DNA of 35,261 nucleotides from Methanomicrobiales archaeon (GCA_012729535.1 JAAYCY010000077.1:1-35261), one strand, 5' to 3'. Counted from the stretch's first letter, positions 1-8,426 are shown. Translations and numbers: made by a program. The notes: a model not told the origin generated them from the sequence alone.

Positions 1-51
1 TAGTTCTTTCCTTTCTTCATCAGTCAGATTCACAAAATATCTCTGTTTCAT
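1..51 (-). CDS. Start of an IS630-like transposase, cut by the window edge
   Basis: On the minus strand an ATG at 51 opens a 17-codon frame that runs off the left edge. It reads MKQRYFVNLTDEERKEL, which matches the usual opening of IS630/Tc1-mariner-type transposases (a short leader, then a V-x-L-T-D/E-E-E-R segment before the first helix-turn-helix). Only the N-terminus is visible, so integrity of the element cannot be judged. It is transcribed away from the decayed substrate-binding protein gene that starts about 70 bases to its right. That suggests its insertion removed the 5' part of that gene. The call rests on a short match only. Confidence 0.5.
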   Translation of the reverse strand, partial: MKQRYFVNLTDEERKEL

Positions 52-60
52 TGAGTTTTA

Positions 61-80
61 TAGTACGTACTAATATAAAG
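61..80 (-). promoter_or_regulatory. TATA box and palindrome before the transposase start
   Basis: On the minus strand CTTTATATTA (80-71) is a good archaeal TATA box about 20-29 bases before the ATG at 51, so the transcript would be nearly leaderless. A perfect 12-base palindrome, TAGTACGTACTA (61-72), lies between the TATA box and the start. That is a position where a repressor could block transcription. Confidence 0.4.
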
Positions 81-123
81 TACTTTCTGACAACCTTTTT
101 ATAATATTAAGTGGCGAGGTGCA

Positions 124-865
124 CTAGAAGAACTCATGAAACTGGATCCAGAAGTAGTAATATCATCGATTGACTATACCAAAATCAACGATGATATTGC
201 ACGGGTAAATAATCCAGTGATGAAGAGAGATGGTAAAGAAGCAGATAACCTGGTTGCCAGTTATGAAAAAATCGGTAAATTTTTTGCACAGAACAAGAAA
301 CTCAGGAATTTATCAATTATTATAATGAAAAGATGAATCTGATCAAAAAAACCGGACAAAGCATCACCGGAGAAAAAAATCCATTTACTTTGGCCAGCGG
401 TCTCCACTTCAGATACTAGGGGATGATTATTATGAAGCAGAAATTGCCCGGACCATCGGATCATCCAATGCAGCCCAGGGTCTATCAGGAGGAGATAATA
501 CCGTCTCCATAGACCAGGTATATAATTGGGATCCTTCAGTAATAATCCTCCTGCCATACAATTCAGCAGGTGTTGAGGATATCCTTGCAGATCCTGTTTG
601 GGAATCTCTCCCGGCAGTTCAGGAAAAACAGGTTTTCCAGATGCCAAAGTATCTGATGAGTTGGGAACTGCCGGTTCCTGAATCAATCCTGGGAACTATG
701 CGGCTTTGTAGCACGGTATATCCTGATGCAGTCAGGTATAATCTTAAGGATGAAATCAAGGACTTTTACCAGAAATTCTACCGGATAAACCTATCTGACC
801 AGGATGTGGATAATCTTCTTCAGGACAAAAGCAAGGTTGTTCTGAATAAGCCTTCTTCATCTTAA
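124..865 (+). pseudogene. Remnant of a FecB/BtuF-type ABC substrate-binding protein
   Basis: The coding sequence is spread over three frames. Frame 1 (124-336) reads LEELMKLDPEVVISS, the typical 'lie within the known site' segment of iron/cobalamin-type binding proteins. Frame 3 continues from about 303 (QEFINYYNEKMNLIKKTG) to a stop at 417. Frame 2 then runs from about 419 to the stop at 865 and holds YYEAEIARTIGSSNAAQGL, the 'SIDQVYNWDPSVIILLP' segment, VWESLPAVQEKQVFQMP and a normal C-terminus. There are thus at least two frameshifts, and the N-terminal lobe with its signal peptide is missing. The family binds metal complexes, haem, cobalamin or oxyanions outside the cell for uptake. Nearby Mop, moeA and fmdE make a molybdate/tungstate or metal role plausible, but the substrate cannot be read from the remnant. 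Confidence 0.75.
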
Positions 866-989
866 TTTTTTTAAGAGGAATAATTCTTTTTAAAAATTTG
901 TTTTTGTTTACTGAATATACCGGTAATTCAGAATTTTATAGAAAAATTGGCCGTTAAGAGAGAACCATGGAATTTGCATAATTCTAGAT

Positions 990-1919
990 TCATTCTCCAA
1001 ACTGACCTGAATCAACCCATTCATTCTTTAATATTGACCACCAATCATCTGCAAGACCATTTAAAATATAATCATAGGGTAACCAGCCATACCCATTTTC
1101 TCCCCATTCCTCGCCCCATGAATTCCGGATGAGAATTGCACCAGTTGTTTCTTTAGAATAGACGTTTTCATTTTTAATTTTCATCTGGTCATCATACCCT
1201 GCAGCGATAACAGCGTGACCTCCAACCATTTCTTCTCCGAACACCGGATATGGGATTTTTCCGGCTTTTTCACCCGTTTGATTAGCCTGTTGATATGAAG
1301 TATACACAGTAAACCCAAACATTATCGGCAGTCCGGCAGAGAGATTAGCTTTTATCTTTTTAAGGAGGTCTTCTCCAGCAATCCGGGGAGTATCTAATCG
1401 GTAATAATTTATGGCCTGATAATTCTGAGCATATGCATAACAAAATGCAGAGGGTTCTTTTTCATAATCTTCAATGAAATACGGCCAGAATTTTTCAGGA
1501 GGAACCCCAAATAATGTTAATGCACCCATTGTACTCCGAAGATATGCTCCGGTATCTCCGGTTAATTGTAACAGGTTTCTCGTAACTTTGTAGAGAAAAA
1601 GTCTTGATGCATCAATGTAATTTCCAAAAGCCCTTTTTTCAAAATATTCTACAATTCCGACACCTGCATGTGCTGTACATGAACCTATTGTCTCCTGATT
1701 TTCAACCGGAGTAAACCATGAACGTAAATCAGCAGAATTTTCCATTTTTTTCTTTGTTAGTTTTTCCATACCAACTTGTGAAAGCATGGACTTTATAGAA
1801 TCTTTCTGTCCAAGCGCCTTTCGAGTGGGGGAGATTTTATCATAATCCGACGTATAATCCCTGAAATCGGGGTAATCACGTAACCACCCCATACCAAACT
1901 TCGTATTCGATCCAACCAT
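990..1919 (-). CDS. Papain-like (C1A) cysteine peptidase, cytoplasmic form
   Basis: This 309-residue protein has the full papain signature. Gln75 (oxyanion hole) and the nucleophile Cys81 lie in NQETIGSCTAHAG. His235 lies in the GGHAVIAAGYDD segment, and Asn266 lies in IRNSWGEEWGENGYGWLPYDY. The region ahead of the Gln (residues 1-70) is too short for a classical inhibitory propeptide, and there is no signal peptide, so it probably acts in the cytoplasm. The start at 1919 is preferred over an upstream TTG at 1940 because AGAGGAAGG sits just ahead of the ATG. Such peptidases occur scattered in methanogens; substrates are unknown. It stands alone, with no operon partner. Confidence 0.85.
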   Translation of the reverse strand: MVGSNTKFGMGWLRDYPDFRDYTSDYDKISPTRKALGQKDSIKSMLSQVGMEKLTKKKMENSADLRSWFTPVENQETIGSCTAHAGVGIVEYFEKRAFGNYIDASRLFLYKVTRNLLQLTGDTGAYLRSTMGALTLFGVPPEKFWPYFIEDYEKEPSAFCYAYAQNYQAINYYRLDTPRIAGEDLLKKIKANLSAGLPIMFGFTVYTSYQQANQTGEKAGKIPYPVFGEEMVGGHAVIAAGYDDQMKIKNENVYSKETTGAILIRNSWGEEWGENGYGWLPYDYILNGLADDWWSILKNEWVDSGQFGE

Positions 1920-2092
1920 TACCCTTCCTCTTATCAACAAATCCGTTAGAATACAAAAAAAACATAAATTCTAAAAAACGAACTTATTGAACAATATGCC
2001 GGTTGTAATAGTATACAATAAATATATGCCATGCATTCATAGAGTGGGATAAAATAAAAAATAACAGGAAAAAATCTTGAAAACAATAATCG

Positions 2093-2249
2093 GTGGTGGT
2101 TAGACCGTTTGTTCTTAGGACCGAAAGGTGAAGGGAAACCGGATAAACGGAAGGTATGATCGGATTGTATTATCTTAATTCCAGTTCGGGAGTCTCTCCT
2201 GGCATTTCTCTGGTTAATTTATATCCTTGTTGGATGTACTAACCACCAC
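2093..2249 (+). ncRNA. Candidate structured RNA closed by an 11-bp helix
   Basis: This gene-free stretch folds into nested, non-crossing helices. P1 is GTGGTGGTTAG (2093-2103) with CTAACCACCAC (2239-2249), a perfect 11-bp pairing. P2 is CCGTTT (2105-2110) with AAACGG (2145-2150). Inside it ACC-GAAA-GGT (2120-2129) forms a GNRA-loop hairpin. P4 is AAGGTAT (2151-2157) with ATA-T-CCTT (2221-2228), with one bulge. P5 is TTAA..CCAG (2175-2184) with CTGGTTAA (2210-2217), and GGGAG/CTCCT (2188-2200) caps it. The result is a three-way junction of about 157 bases. An AT-rich stretch precedes it. I do not recognise the family. The strand is assigned by the GAAA loop and could be wrong. A small inverted-repeat element is the alternative. 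Confidence 0.45.
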
Positions 2250-2331
2250 ATATTAATTTTGATACTAATATTAATAAAATTAATTGATACGATACACTTG
2301 TTATCCCAAGTAAAAATAATCGTAACATCAT

Positions 2332-2894
2332 ATGAAAGTATATATCACATATAGATTTACTTACAGTTCTCCTGGAAAAGGCAAGCAGTTAGATGGAGAT
2401 ATCTGTCCGGGTATTGCTACCGGAACCAGAAAGACGGTTGGGGCTATGAGAGAACTCGGGATAAATCCACTTGAAGACAATCATGATCTCATCGTGAATG
2501 TTGAGATTGACGGTGTGTAACCGATGCGATTCAGGCTATTACCGGATGCACGTTAGGCCACCGGATGCTCAAACATGTAAACAACCGGAAATATGCGACA
2601 AGCTTCATCGACACCCGGACTATAAAAGCAGTAAGAGTCGCTTCACTTCCAAAAAAACCTGATCAACCGACAGATATGAATGAACTATGCGACATGATTC
2701 TTAAGGCACCTGAAGAAGAAATTTTCCGTATAGAACATGTTTCAGTTCAGATCCTTCCGGAAGATATGCCCGGGTTTCCAACCAGGATTGAAACCTGATC
2801 CATCTGTAAAGAAATTATCATGGATCGAAGAGAAGTCATATTAGACGGCACAGTTATTTGTAAAAACTGTTCAGGAGAGGCATATTACATCTAG
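2332..2894 (+). pseudogene. fmdE: FmdE-family protein, broken by a frameshift and a TGA
   Basis: The first frame (2332-2520) holds LDGDICPGIATGTRKTVGAM, equivalent to the H-G-H-x-C-P-G segment of the FmdE family (formylmethanofuran dehydrogenase subunit E-like). A one-base shift near 2515 leads into a second frame with RCVTDAIQAITGCTLGHRML and FRIEHVSVQI. That frame meets TGA at 2796-2798 and then stays open to 2894. The continuation gives the expected C-terminal zinc finger: SICKEI, then VILDGTVICKNCSGEAYY. The TGA lies exactly where the first cysteine of the first CxxC is expected. Overall length (about 187 codons) fits the family. A frameshift plus a stop indicates a pseudogene; selenocysteine use is a remote alternative. 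FmdE-like proteins are often found with molybdenum genes, as here. Confidence 0.75.
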
Positions 2895-2904
2895 GAAGTA
2901 ATAC

Positions 2905-3075
2905 ATGACAGATTTTAGTCAGAAAAAAAGATACCGGGCACTCTCCCATGACAAGAAATATCTGAAAAGGTTATGCATAGCAGAAGAAAAAGTGATGAGA
3001 AGAATGATCCATTGCCCAAGAAGTCAGCTCATATTCAAACCCCAATATATCCTGACATTCTAAACGAGCAGGAGA
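2905..3075 (+). other. Decayed short reading frame of unknown origin
   Basis: An ATG at 2905 opens a basic frame (MTDFSQKKRYRALSHDKKYL) that stops near 3062. A second frame over the same end reads AHIQTPIYPDILNEQEM before another stop. The two together look like one short, frameshifted gene. No family is recognised. It lies 10 bases after the fmdE remnant and just before a transposase scrap, so it may be debris of either. Confidence 0.25.
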
Positions 3076-3076
3076 T

Positions 3077-3415
3077 GTGAAGCTTTTTTGGCATATTGCT
3101 GAAAATATGCTAAATATGCCGAAAATTATTGATTCGATCGATTGTGGTGATGGATACATTGATGGGAAATCCCCAGGAAAGATATTGACTACATGGGCAA
3201 TCAATAAAACATTGGATCCATTAAGTGCAACTAACCTCGGGGAATGGGTAACAAGCAGTATCATTCAAGATTTATCCGGTCTTCCTGGAGAGTACTTTAC
3301 TGATAGTGCCTTTTATTCTGCGTTAGATCGAGTCTTTTTTAAAGATACAACCGCAGATGGATATACTGATTTCATCATACACCTTATTTTACGTACAAGA
3401 GCATGCCACCAGTAA
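3077..3415 (+). pseudogene. Transposase fragment, IS1634-like N-terminal part
   Basis: The frame holds IDSIDCGDGYIDGKSPGKIL, then TTWAINKTLDPLSATNLGEW and GEYFTDSAFYSALDRVF. This resembles the N-terminal third of IS1634/DUF4277-type transposases (an 'ISPGKLL..WAINR..DP.SAT.L' block followed by '..F...ALD'). The similarity ends soon after the aspartate of ALDRVFFKD, and the frame stops at 3415, with no DDE catalytic part following. It is therefore a dead fragment. It is a different lineage from the full element at 17.7-19.4 kb. Confidence 0.45.
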
Positions 3416-3515
3416 TAAATTAGTTAATATTATATTTCAGGAAACTAAAAATGATTATAATTCACTAAATATAGTTAATAAAAATCGGTTTTAATTAGAT
3501 AATAAGTCAGTAGGA

Positions 3516-3725
3516 TTACTCTGTTGCAATCATCACTTCACTGGACTTTATCACCGCATATGCTTTGTTCCCTTCTAAAAGTCCCAGGTTTTCTACTGCA
3601 TGAGTAGTAATTATAGATGTAATCATATTTCCATTTCCTATATCGAGGATAACCTCTGCATTTACCGGGCCCTTAATTATTGATTTAATAGTTCCCGGAA
3701 TACAATTTCTTGCACTGATTTTCAT
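3516..3725 (-). CDS. mop: Molbindin (single Mop/TOBE domain), molybdate/tungstate binding
   Basis: This 69-residue protein is one complete Mop domain: SARNCIPGTIKSIIKGPVNA near the N-terminus, then AEVILDIGNGNMITSIIT, then ENLGLLEGNKAYAVIKSSEV. The SARN...GxV...G.V.AEV..ITxxxxxxLGL.xGxxxxxxIKxSxV pattern is the molbindin hallmark. These small proteins assemble as hexamers and store or buffer molybdate or tungstate in the cytoplasm. The start is supported by AGAGGAGAT six bases ahead of the ATG. It lies in the same neighbourhood as moeA and the fmdE remnant, although it is transcribed on the opposite strand from both. Confidence 0.9.
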   Translation of the reverse strand: MKISARNCIPGTIKSIIKGPVNAEVILDIGNGNMITSIITTHAVENLGLLEGNKAYAVIKSSEVMIATE

Positions 3726-4538
3726 TACTTATCTCCTCTTTACTCATTTAAGACGTAATTTTTTACTGTGTTTCCCTTTATGAAATCTTTAAATCAAATT
3801 AATTTAGATCACATATTTAATAATAATTGTTATTTATCATAAGAACAAACGTGAGTGATATCATCTTTGCATTACCTATGAGCATGAAAGGGATAAATCC
3901 AGTTTTCTGATAGAATTCAGAATACAAGAAATAGAAAAGACAGAATCAGAAATCCATCAGAATTGACCTGGTGAACTGATAAAATAATTGTAAATCTGTC
4001 ACTATGACAAATATCGAGAATTTAGTACTATGTAATTATTGCGAATGCAGATGTCAGATCCCGATGCATATGTAAGGGAAATGCACGATGACCATGCATG
4101 AAATGAACCATCCTGAGATGATCTGGACGGTCCGTAGATTTTTGTAGATGCGATAATGAAACAGTGGCCATATACGACTAAAATCACCGCTGATATCAGA
4201 AAAATTTCCAGGAAAATCTTATCCACCATATTTTTAATAAGATTCATGGCAGGAAATGATATCCAGGTAAAATACAGATTTATTCTGCTTGAACAGATCG
4301 ATAATCCTTGATTAACAATAATCACCAAATGAACCGTAATGAGTGGAGACAGAGCAGTATCCCCTGATAGAATTTTAAAAATCCAAATGAACTCAAAGAT
4401 ATGACAGGTTTCTCATGCAAAATGGATAATTTTATCTATCCTAATTGAGGATCCTAACCTGAACAAAAAAATAATAACACCCTCATAGTTACATTTTTGT
4501 CTTTGTCAAACAATATAGTAGAACCTTGTGAGATAAAT
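3726..4538. other. Gene-poor stretch between mop and moeA
   Basis: About 800 AT-rich bases lack a convincing gene. The part next to mop must carry its promoter. At 4002-4328 on the minus strand there is a 108-codon frame with one plausible hydrophobic segment (IFLEIFLISAVILVVYGHCF). It has no recognisable family, no ribosome binding site and an odd C-terminal half, so it may be a membrane protein remnant. Just before moeA, GGATA/TATCC (about 4422-4440) forms a short inverted repeat. No molybdate-responsive ModE site could be identified. Confidence 0.4.
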
Positions 4539-5708
4539 ATGTCAGAAATTTTTCGCTCCACAAACCTTATCTCCATGAAAGAAGCACAAAAATCTATATT
4601 ATCGTCATTTCATCAGGTTTTACGAACCAAAATTATACCAGTAAAGGAAGCCAGGGGATATATCCTGGCTGAACCAGTACTCTCTCAACGGACCATACCT
4701 CCCTTACCTCTTGCAGGGATCGATGGAACAGCAGTTCACAGCAAACAGACAAAAAGAGCATCAAAGGAACACCCGCGTGAAATTGAATGTGTAAAAGTCA
4801 ATATCGGGCTTCCTATGCCTGAGGGATATGATGCAGTACTTCAGGATGAAGAAACAGAGGTTTTGAATCAGGAACAGTGCATTGTCGTCTCTCCTGTCCC
4901 CTCCCACTATAATGTCATAAAAAAGGGATCAGATACCGTAAAGGGACAGGTTATCATACAAAAAGACCACTGTCTTATCCCTTATGATATTGCAACTCTC
5001 TCGCATTTCGGAGTCAAAACGGTAAAGGTAAAACAATGGAAGATAGGGCTGATTGCTACCGGCGACGAGATTATCCCCCTGAAAAAAGATCCCCTTCCAG
5101 GACAGATTACTGACACCAATACCCTGATGATCTCCGAATATTTAAAAGAATACAAAGCAAATACTGAACTCTATCCGATAACTCCCGATGATCCTGATCT
5201 AATCTCCAGACAGATAACTGCTGCGTGTGAAAATTGTGACATGGTCCTGGTATTTGGTGGATCGTCAGACGGAACCAGGGATTACACAGTGGATGCCATA
5301 AAAAAAAGTGGGACCATGATCTTTCATGGCGTAGCAATGTATCCGGGGACATCGGTTTCTTGTGGATCTGTCCTTGAAAAACCGGTTTTTGGAATACCCG
5401 GACAGGCAATTGCCAGTTTAATTACCTTTTTCAACCTGGTTTTTCCCCTGCTCAAGTCCTGGGGAGTCCCCATCCGTGCTAAGAAACATATTATCGGTGA
5501 AATAACCGAGGACATACTCCCATATAACCAGTTTGACATGTTTCACCTGGTTTCTGCCAGGTATGCAGACGGGAAGATACGAATTTTTCCACTGGAGTTG
5601 AATTTTGGCCATATGACCGGAATGGCAGCAGACGGTATCCTCCATCTTCCCCCGTGGAGTAATGGGTATAGAAAAGGTGAACGGGTCCAGGTACTACTTA
5701 TCCGGTAA
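4539..5708 (+). CDS. moeA: Molybdopterin molybdenumtransferase MoeA
   Basis: MoeA inserts molybdenum (or tungsten) into adenylylated molybdopterin in the last step of cofactor synthesis, in the cytoplasm. The 389-residue protein shows the family blocks in order: PLPLAGIDGTAVHS (residues 56-68, normally S-x-x-D-G-Y/F-A), IGLPMPEGYDAVLQDEE (89-105), GLIATGDEIIP (170-180, TGDE motif), GQITDTN (188-194), LVFGGSSDGTRDYT (237-250) and the PGTS...GIPGQAIASL block before the C-terminal domain. The start at 4539 is preferred because GTGAG stands 12 bases ahead of it; a TTG at 4497 would add 14 poorly conserved residues. The usual Tyr of DGYA is Thr here, a small deviation. Methanogens need this cofactor for formylmethanofuran and formate dehydrogenases. 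Confidence 0.93.
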   Translation: MSEIFRSTNLISMKEAQKSILSSFHQVLRTKIIPVKEARGYILAEPVLSQRTIPPLPLAGIDGTAVHSKQTKRASKEHPREIECVKVNIGLPMPEGYDAVLQDEETEVLNQEQCIVVSPVPSHYNVIKKGSDTVKGQVIIQKDHCLIPYDIATLSHFGVKTVKVKQWKIGLIATGDEIIPLKKDPLPGQITDTNTLMISEYLKEYKANTELYPITPDDPDLISRQITAACENCDMVLVFGGSSDGTRDYTVDAIKKSGTMIFHGVAMYPGTSVSCGSVLEKPVFGIPGQAIASLITFFNLVFPLLKSWGVPIRAKKHIIGEITEDILPYNQFDMFHLVSARYADGKIRIFPLELNFGHMTGMAADGILHLPPWSNGYRKGERVQVLLIR

Positions 5709-5721
5709 CCTCATCCTGAAT

Positions 5722-6180
5722 TTACCGTTTTAATGAGGGATGAGCCTCTTTGTGTTTCAGGTGCTGACCTAACAGGTACAGTATAATGAGCACCAGCGGA
5801 ACCAGAAGGTCCATCCAGAGTATTGGTCCTGCATTGTTCACCGCCATATTTCCAGTCGTACGTATCTGCCAGATATGGCCGATACCGGCTCCGAACATGA
5901 ATATACTGTACGCAATGATCGTCGCTACCCGAAATGATCCGGTGATCCTGAATGAAAGTATACCAAGAATACCAATTGCCAGGTTGGCAAGGGCAACCTC
6001 CTGCTGAAACGGATTTCCAGACGGCCACCCGATACTCGCGGCAACATTGTCAGCAAACATTGTGTGGCCGATAAATGCCCAGATACCACCTAATCCGACA
6101 ATAACCAGGAATATCCAGCTGAGAAGTATTTCAATCCGGCGTGAAGTGATAATTCTCCCTTTTCCTTTGTTCATCTGCAC
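5722..6180 (-). CDS. Four-helix integral membrane protein, DUF6790-like
   Basis: This 152-residue protein has four hydrophobic segments, at roughly residues 17-38, 65-80, 85-105 and 120-141. Between the first two lies FADNVAASIGWPSGNPFQQEVALANLAIGILG. This 'GWP.GNPFQ.EV..ANL..G' pattern is characteristic of a small membrane family annotated DUF6790, named from memory. The N-terminus is basic (KGKGRIITSRR), consistent with a cytoplasmic end, and the C-terminus is charged and cytoplasmic. Function is unknown. It is convergent with moeA, the two stops lying 13 bases apart, so it is not part of the molybdenum operon. Confidence 0.75.
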   Translation of the reverse strand: MQMNKGKGRIITSRRIEILLSWIFLVIVGLGGIWAFIGHTMFADNVAASIGWPSGNPFQQEVALANLAIGILGILSFRITGSFRVATIIAYSIFMFGAGIGHIWQIRTTGNMAVNNAGPILWMDLLVPLVLIILYLLGQHLKHKEAHPSLKR

Positions 6181-6324
6181 TCCTGTACCAATACACGCAA
6201 TGAAAATAAAAAACCAGGGGGAGAAGATACAACAATGTCATTCATAAAAATTGGCAAAAAATGATTAATAATGGTGAGAAAGAAGAAAAATAAAAACCGG
6301 GATATCACCCGCCTGTATTCACAT

Positions 6325-6955
6325 TACTACCGGATGATTCATGAGAAAAAGAAAACACCAGCATACATCAAGATCACGACAGTATTTTTCATTACGATTC
6401 AAAACTATCTCTCGTGCATATTCTCGAAAATACAACCATTTTGACAGGATAAGCCAAATGATAAAAATGGAATCATATATAAAAGAAAAACTTTTCGCAT
6501 GTGTTGATCTTATCCGGATGGATCTTGCCATTGGTGCAGGATTTTTTCTTGTTGCCGGGGAGATTCTTGCAACCGGAGGCCTGCCCCCCATATAACAGAT
6601 GTTATTCGGATTTCTCACCCTGTTTTTTATTTCAGGTTCAGCGAATATTTCAAATGATTATTTTGACCGGAATGTTGACAAAATCAATCTGCCGAGCCGC
6701 TCTCTCCCATCTGGCCGGATAACCGTCCGTGAACTGTGGGCCCTCTTTTCCCTGTTTATAATCCTCGGATTTATTACTGCCAGCCTGCTCGGTCCGAACG
6801 TGCTTATACTGGTATTTCTCCTCTGGGGAATTGCATTCCTCTACAATATGAAACGTAAGGAATGTGGTTTAAATCCTCATAATCAGAGAACTGAATTAGA
6901 TAGTATACCAATTTTCACCACCATTCCAATAATACGATACCTTCATCCGGTAGTA
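6325..6955. repeat. 13-bp perfect inverted repeat flanking the dead UbiA gene
   Basis: TACTACCGGATGA (6325-6337) and its exact complement TCATCCGGTAGTA (6943-6955) bracket the ubiA remnant almost end to end. A match this long over 600 bases can arise by chance once or so in a window this size. The placement is suggestive of terminal repeats of a small element but not proof. No target duplication was found. Confidence 0.3.
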
Positions 6956-6958
6956 TGA
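6458..6958 (+). pseudogene. UbiA-family prenyltransferase, truncated and stop-interrupted
   Basis: The first part (from ATG 6458) reads LFACVDLIRMDLAIGAGFFL and ends at TAA 6593-6595. The same frame resumes at once with QMLFGFLTLFFISGSANISN and the first Asp-rich motif NDYFDRNVDKINLPSRSLPSG. This is the Mg-prenyl-diphosphate site of the archaeal digeranylgeranylglyceryl phosphate synthase branch. After YNMKRKECGL (about 6880) the homology is lost, and the second Asp-rich motif and the last five or so helices are absent. A stop in the first third plus loss of the C-terminal half makes this non-functional. The organism must have a working copy elsewhere if this was the lipid enzyme; UbiA paralogues with other roles are also common. 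Confidence 0.75.
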
Positions 6959-6970
6959 TAATGAAGACAC

Positions 6971-8413
6971 ATGAAAAATTACTTCATTACAGGAAGTGTG
7001 ATCATGGTGCTAATCCTTGTCCTCCTGGCTATCCCGGTTGTCTGTGCTGACACCACGCCTCCCGGAGAACCAGTAAAACTCATTTTTATCCATCATTCAG
7101 TCGGGGAAAACTGGCTCTCCGATGATAACGGAGGATTGGCAGGAGCAGTTGGGGAAAGCAATTACTTTGTCAGTGATACGTATTACGGATGGGGTCCGGA
7201 TTCAATCGGTGACCGGACAGATATACCGGACTGGCCTGAATGGTTTACCGGACAAAACCGTGATACCTACATGGAAGCGGTATATACTGAATACCATGAT
7301 GATGCTGCAGGGTATGATTATTACAACCGTCCGATGACTGATCCAGGTGGAGAGAACCAGATTATTGTCTTCAAATCCTGTTATCCTAATTCCAATCTGG
7401 CCGGAAATCCCCATGATCCACCCTCTCATAGTCCTGATATGACGGTTGGAGGAGCAAAGTATGTGTATAACCAGCTGCTGGAATATTTCGAGCAGCATCC
7501 GGAGAAACTGTTTATTGCAATCACCCCTCCCCCTGAAATCTCCTCTGAATATGCAGAAGCTGCTGAAACATTCAGCACATGGATGGTAGAAGACTGGCTT
7601 TCTTCTTATCCGGGAACAAATGTCGGAGTCTTTGACCTCCATGCCGTTCTTAGCAGTCCGGACAATCATCACACCGCCGAAGGTGATACCATTGTCTATA
7701 CCCCTGGATTTGGAAATACCCTGGCCTATCCAACCGAAGATCCTCACCCGTCCCAGGCAGGAAATATGAAGGCAACCCGGGAATTTGTCCCTCTTTTAAA
7801 TTATTATTATAACCGGTGGATAAGCGGGGATAGAGCACCCCTGACAACAACAGAAACAACAAAGCCGGCTCAAACTCTTGAAATCCCGGATTCTTCTCAT
7901 CCAGAGGATTTGAATGTTGAACCGGTCAGTTCCTCTTCTATAACAAAAGAAGCAGTTATAGGGGAGATTGGAGAAGGCTGGGTTACCTATGATGATGGAG
8001 AATCATCTATCTCCCTGTCTGCAGACACACCCTCATCTTTTTGCGCATTAACCACGGTTATTCCGGGAGGATGGGCAACGGTTGAGACTTTGTCTGAAGA
8101 GCCATCAGACTGGTCCGGATTTTCAGGGATATCGTATACCCTTTCTGCAGACCGTGAAGGAATACCCTATTCACTGGTTCTTTATGCTGCTGAGGGTCCG
8201 GAAGAAAAAACCGGATATTCAGTCGCTAAAACCACCAATCCTGATAGTGCAGGTTCCGGGGAATTGGTAAATATCCCCTGGGCAGATTTTTTACCCCTGG
8301 AAGGGACCGGAAGTTTTGATCCACAATTAGGCATAGGGCTTTTCTTTTCATTTGAAAGCGGAGACGGAGAACCTGTCAGGATTTGTATCAGTGACCTTTC
8401 ACTCATGGAATAA
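6971..8413 (+). CDS. Secreted SGNH-like hydrolase with C-terminal binding domain
   Basis: The 480-residue protein begins with a signal peptide (hydrophobic residues 8-24, cleavage near VVCA-DTT). The N-terminal domain (33-290) carries FIHHSVGENWL (39-49), a YYGWGPDSIGD block (71-81), FKSCYPNSNL (134-143) and EDPHPSQAGN (256-265). That layout resembles SGNH/GDSL-type hydrolases, with the Asp-x-His of the last block as the likely base pair (D257, H259). The serine is most likely Ser43, but this is inferred. A Thr/Ser/Pro-rich linker (292-325) leads to a beta-rich C-terminal domain (330-478) that looks like a carbohydrate-binding module. Role: probably esterase action on extracellular polysaccharide or sheath material. 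The substrate is not known. Confidence 0.65.
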   Translation: MKNYFITGSVIMVLILVLLAIPVVCADTTPPGEPVKLIFIHHSVGENWLSDDNGGLAGAVGESNYFVSDTYYGWGPDSIGDRTDIPDWPEWFTGQNRDTYMEAVYTEYHDDAAGYDYYNRPMTDPGGENQIIVFKSCYPNSNLAGNPHDPPSHSPDMTVGGAKYVYNQLLEYFEQHPEKLFIAITPPPEISSEYAEAAETFSTWMVEDWLSSYPGTNVGVFDLHAVLSSPDNHHTAEGDTIVYTPGFGNTLAYPTEDPHPSQAGNMKATREFVPLLNYYYNRWISGDRAPLTTTETTKPAQTLEIPDSSHPEDLNVEPVSSSSITKEAVIGEIGEGWVTYDDGESSISLSADTPSSFCALTTVIPGGWATVETLSEEPSDWSGFSGISYTLSADREGIPYSLVLYAAEGPEEKTGYSVAKTTNPDSAGSGELVNIPWADFLPLEGTGSFDPQLGIGLFFSFESGDGEPVRICISDLSLME

Positions 8414-8426
8414 ATAAAGAAGTAAT

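Noticed and set aside
2796-2798. TGA as a functional selenocysteine codon
   Set aside because: An independent frameshift in the same gene and no visible SECIS element make decay more likely; kept as a finding to check, not as an annotation.
4002-4328. 108-codon minus-strand frame with a hydrophobic segment
   Set aside because: No family, no ribosome binding site and an odd C-terminal half; kept only as a possible remnant in the intergenic note.
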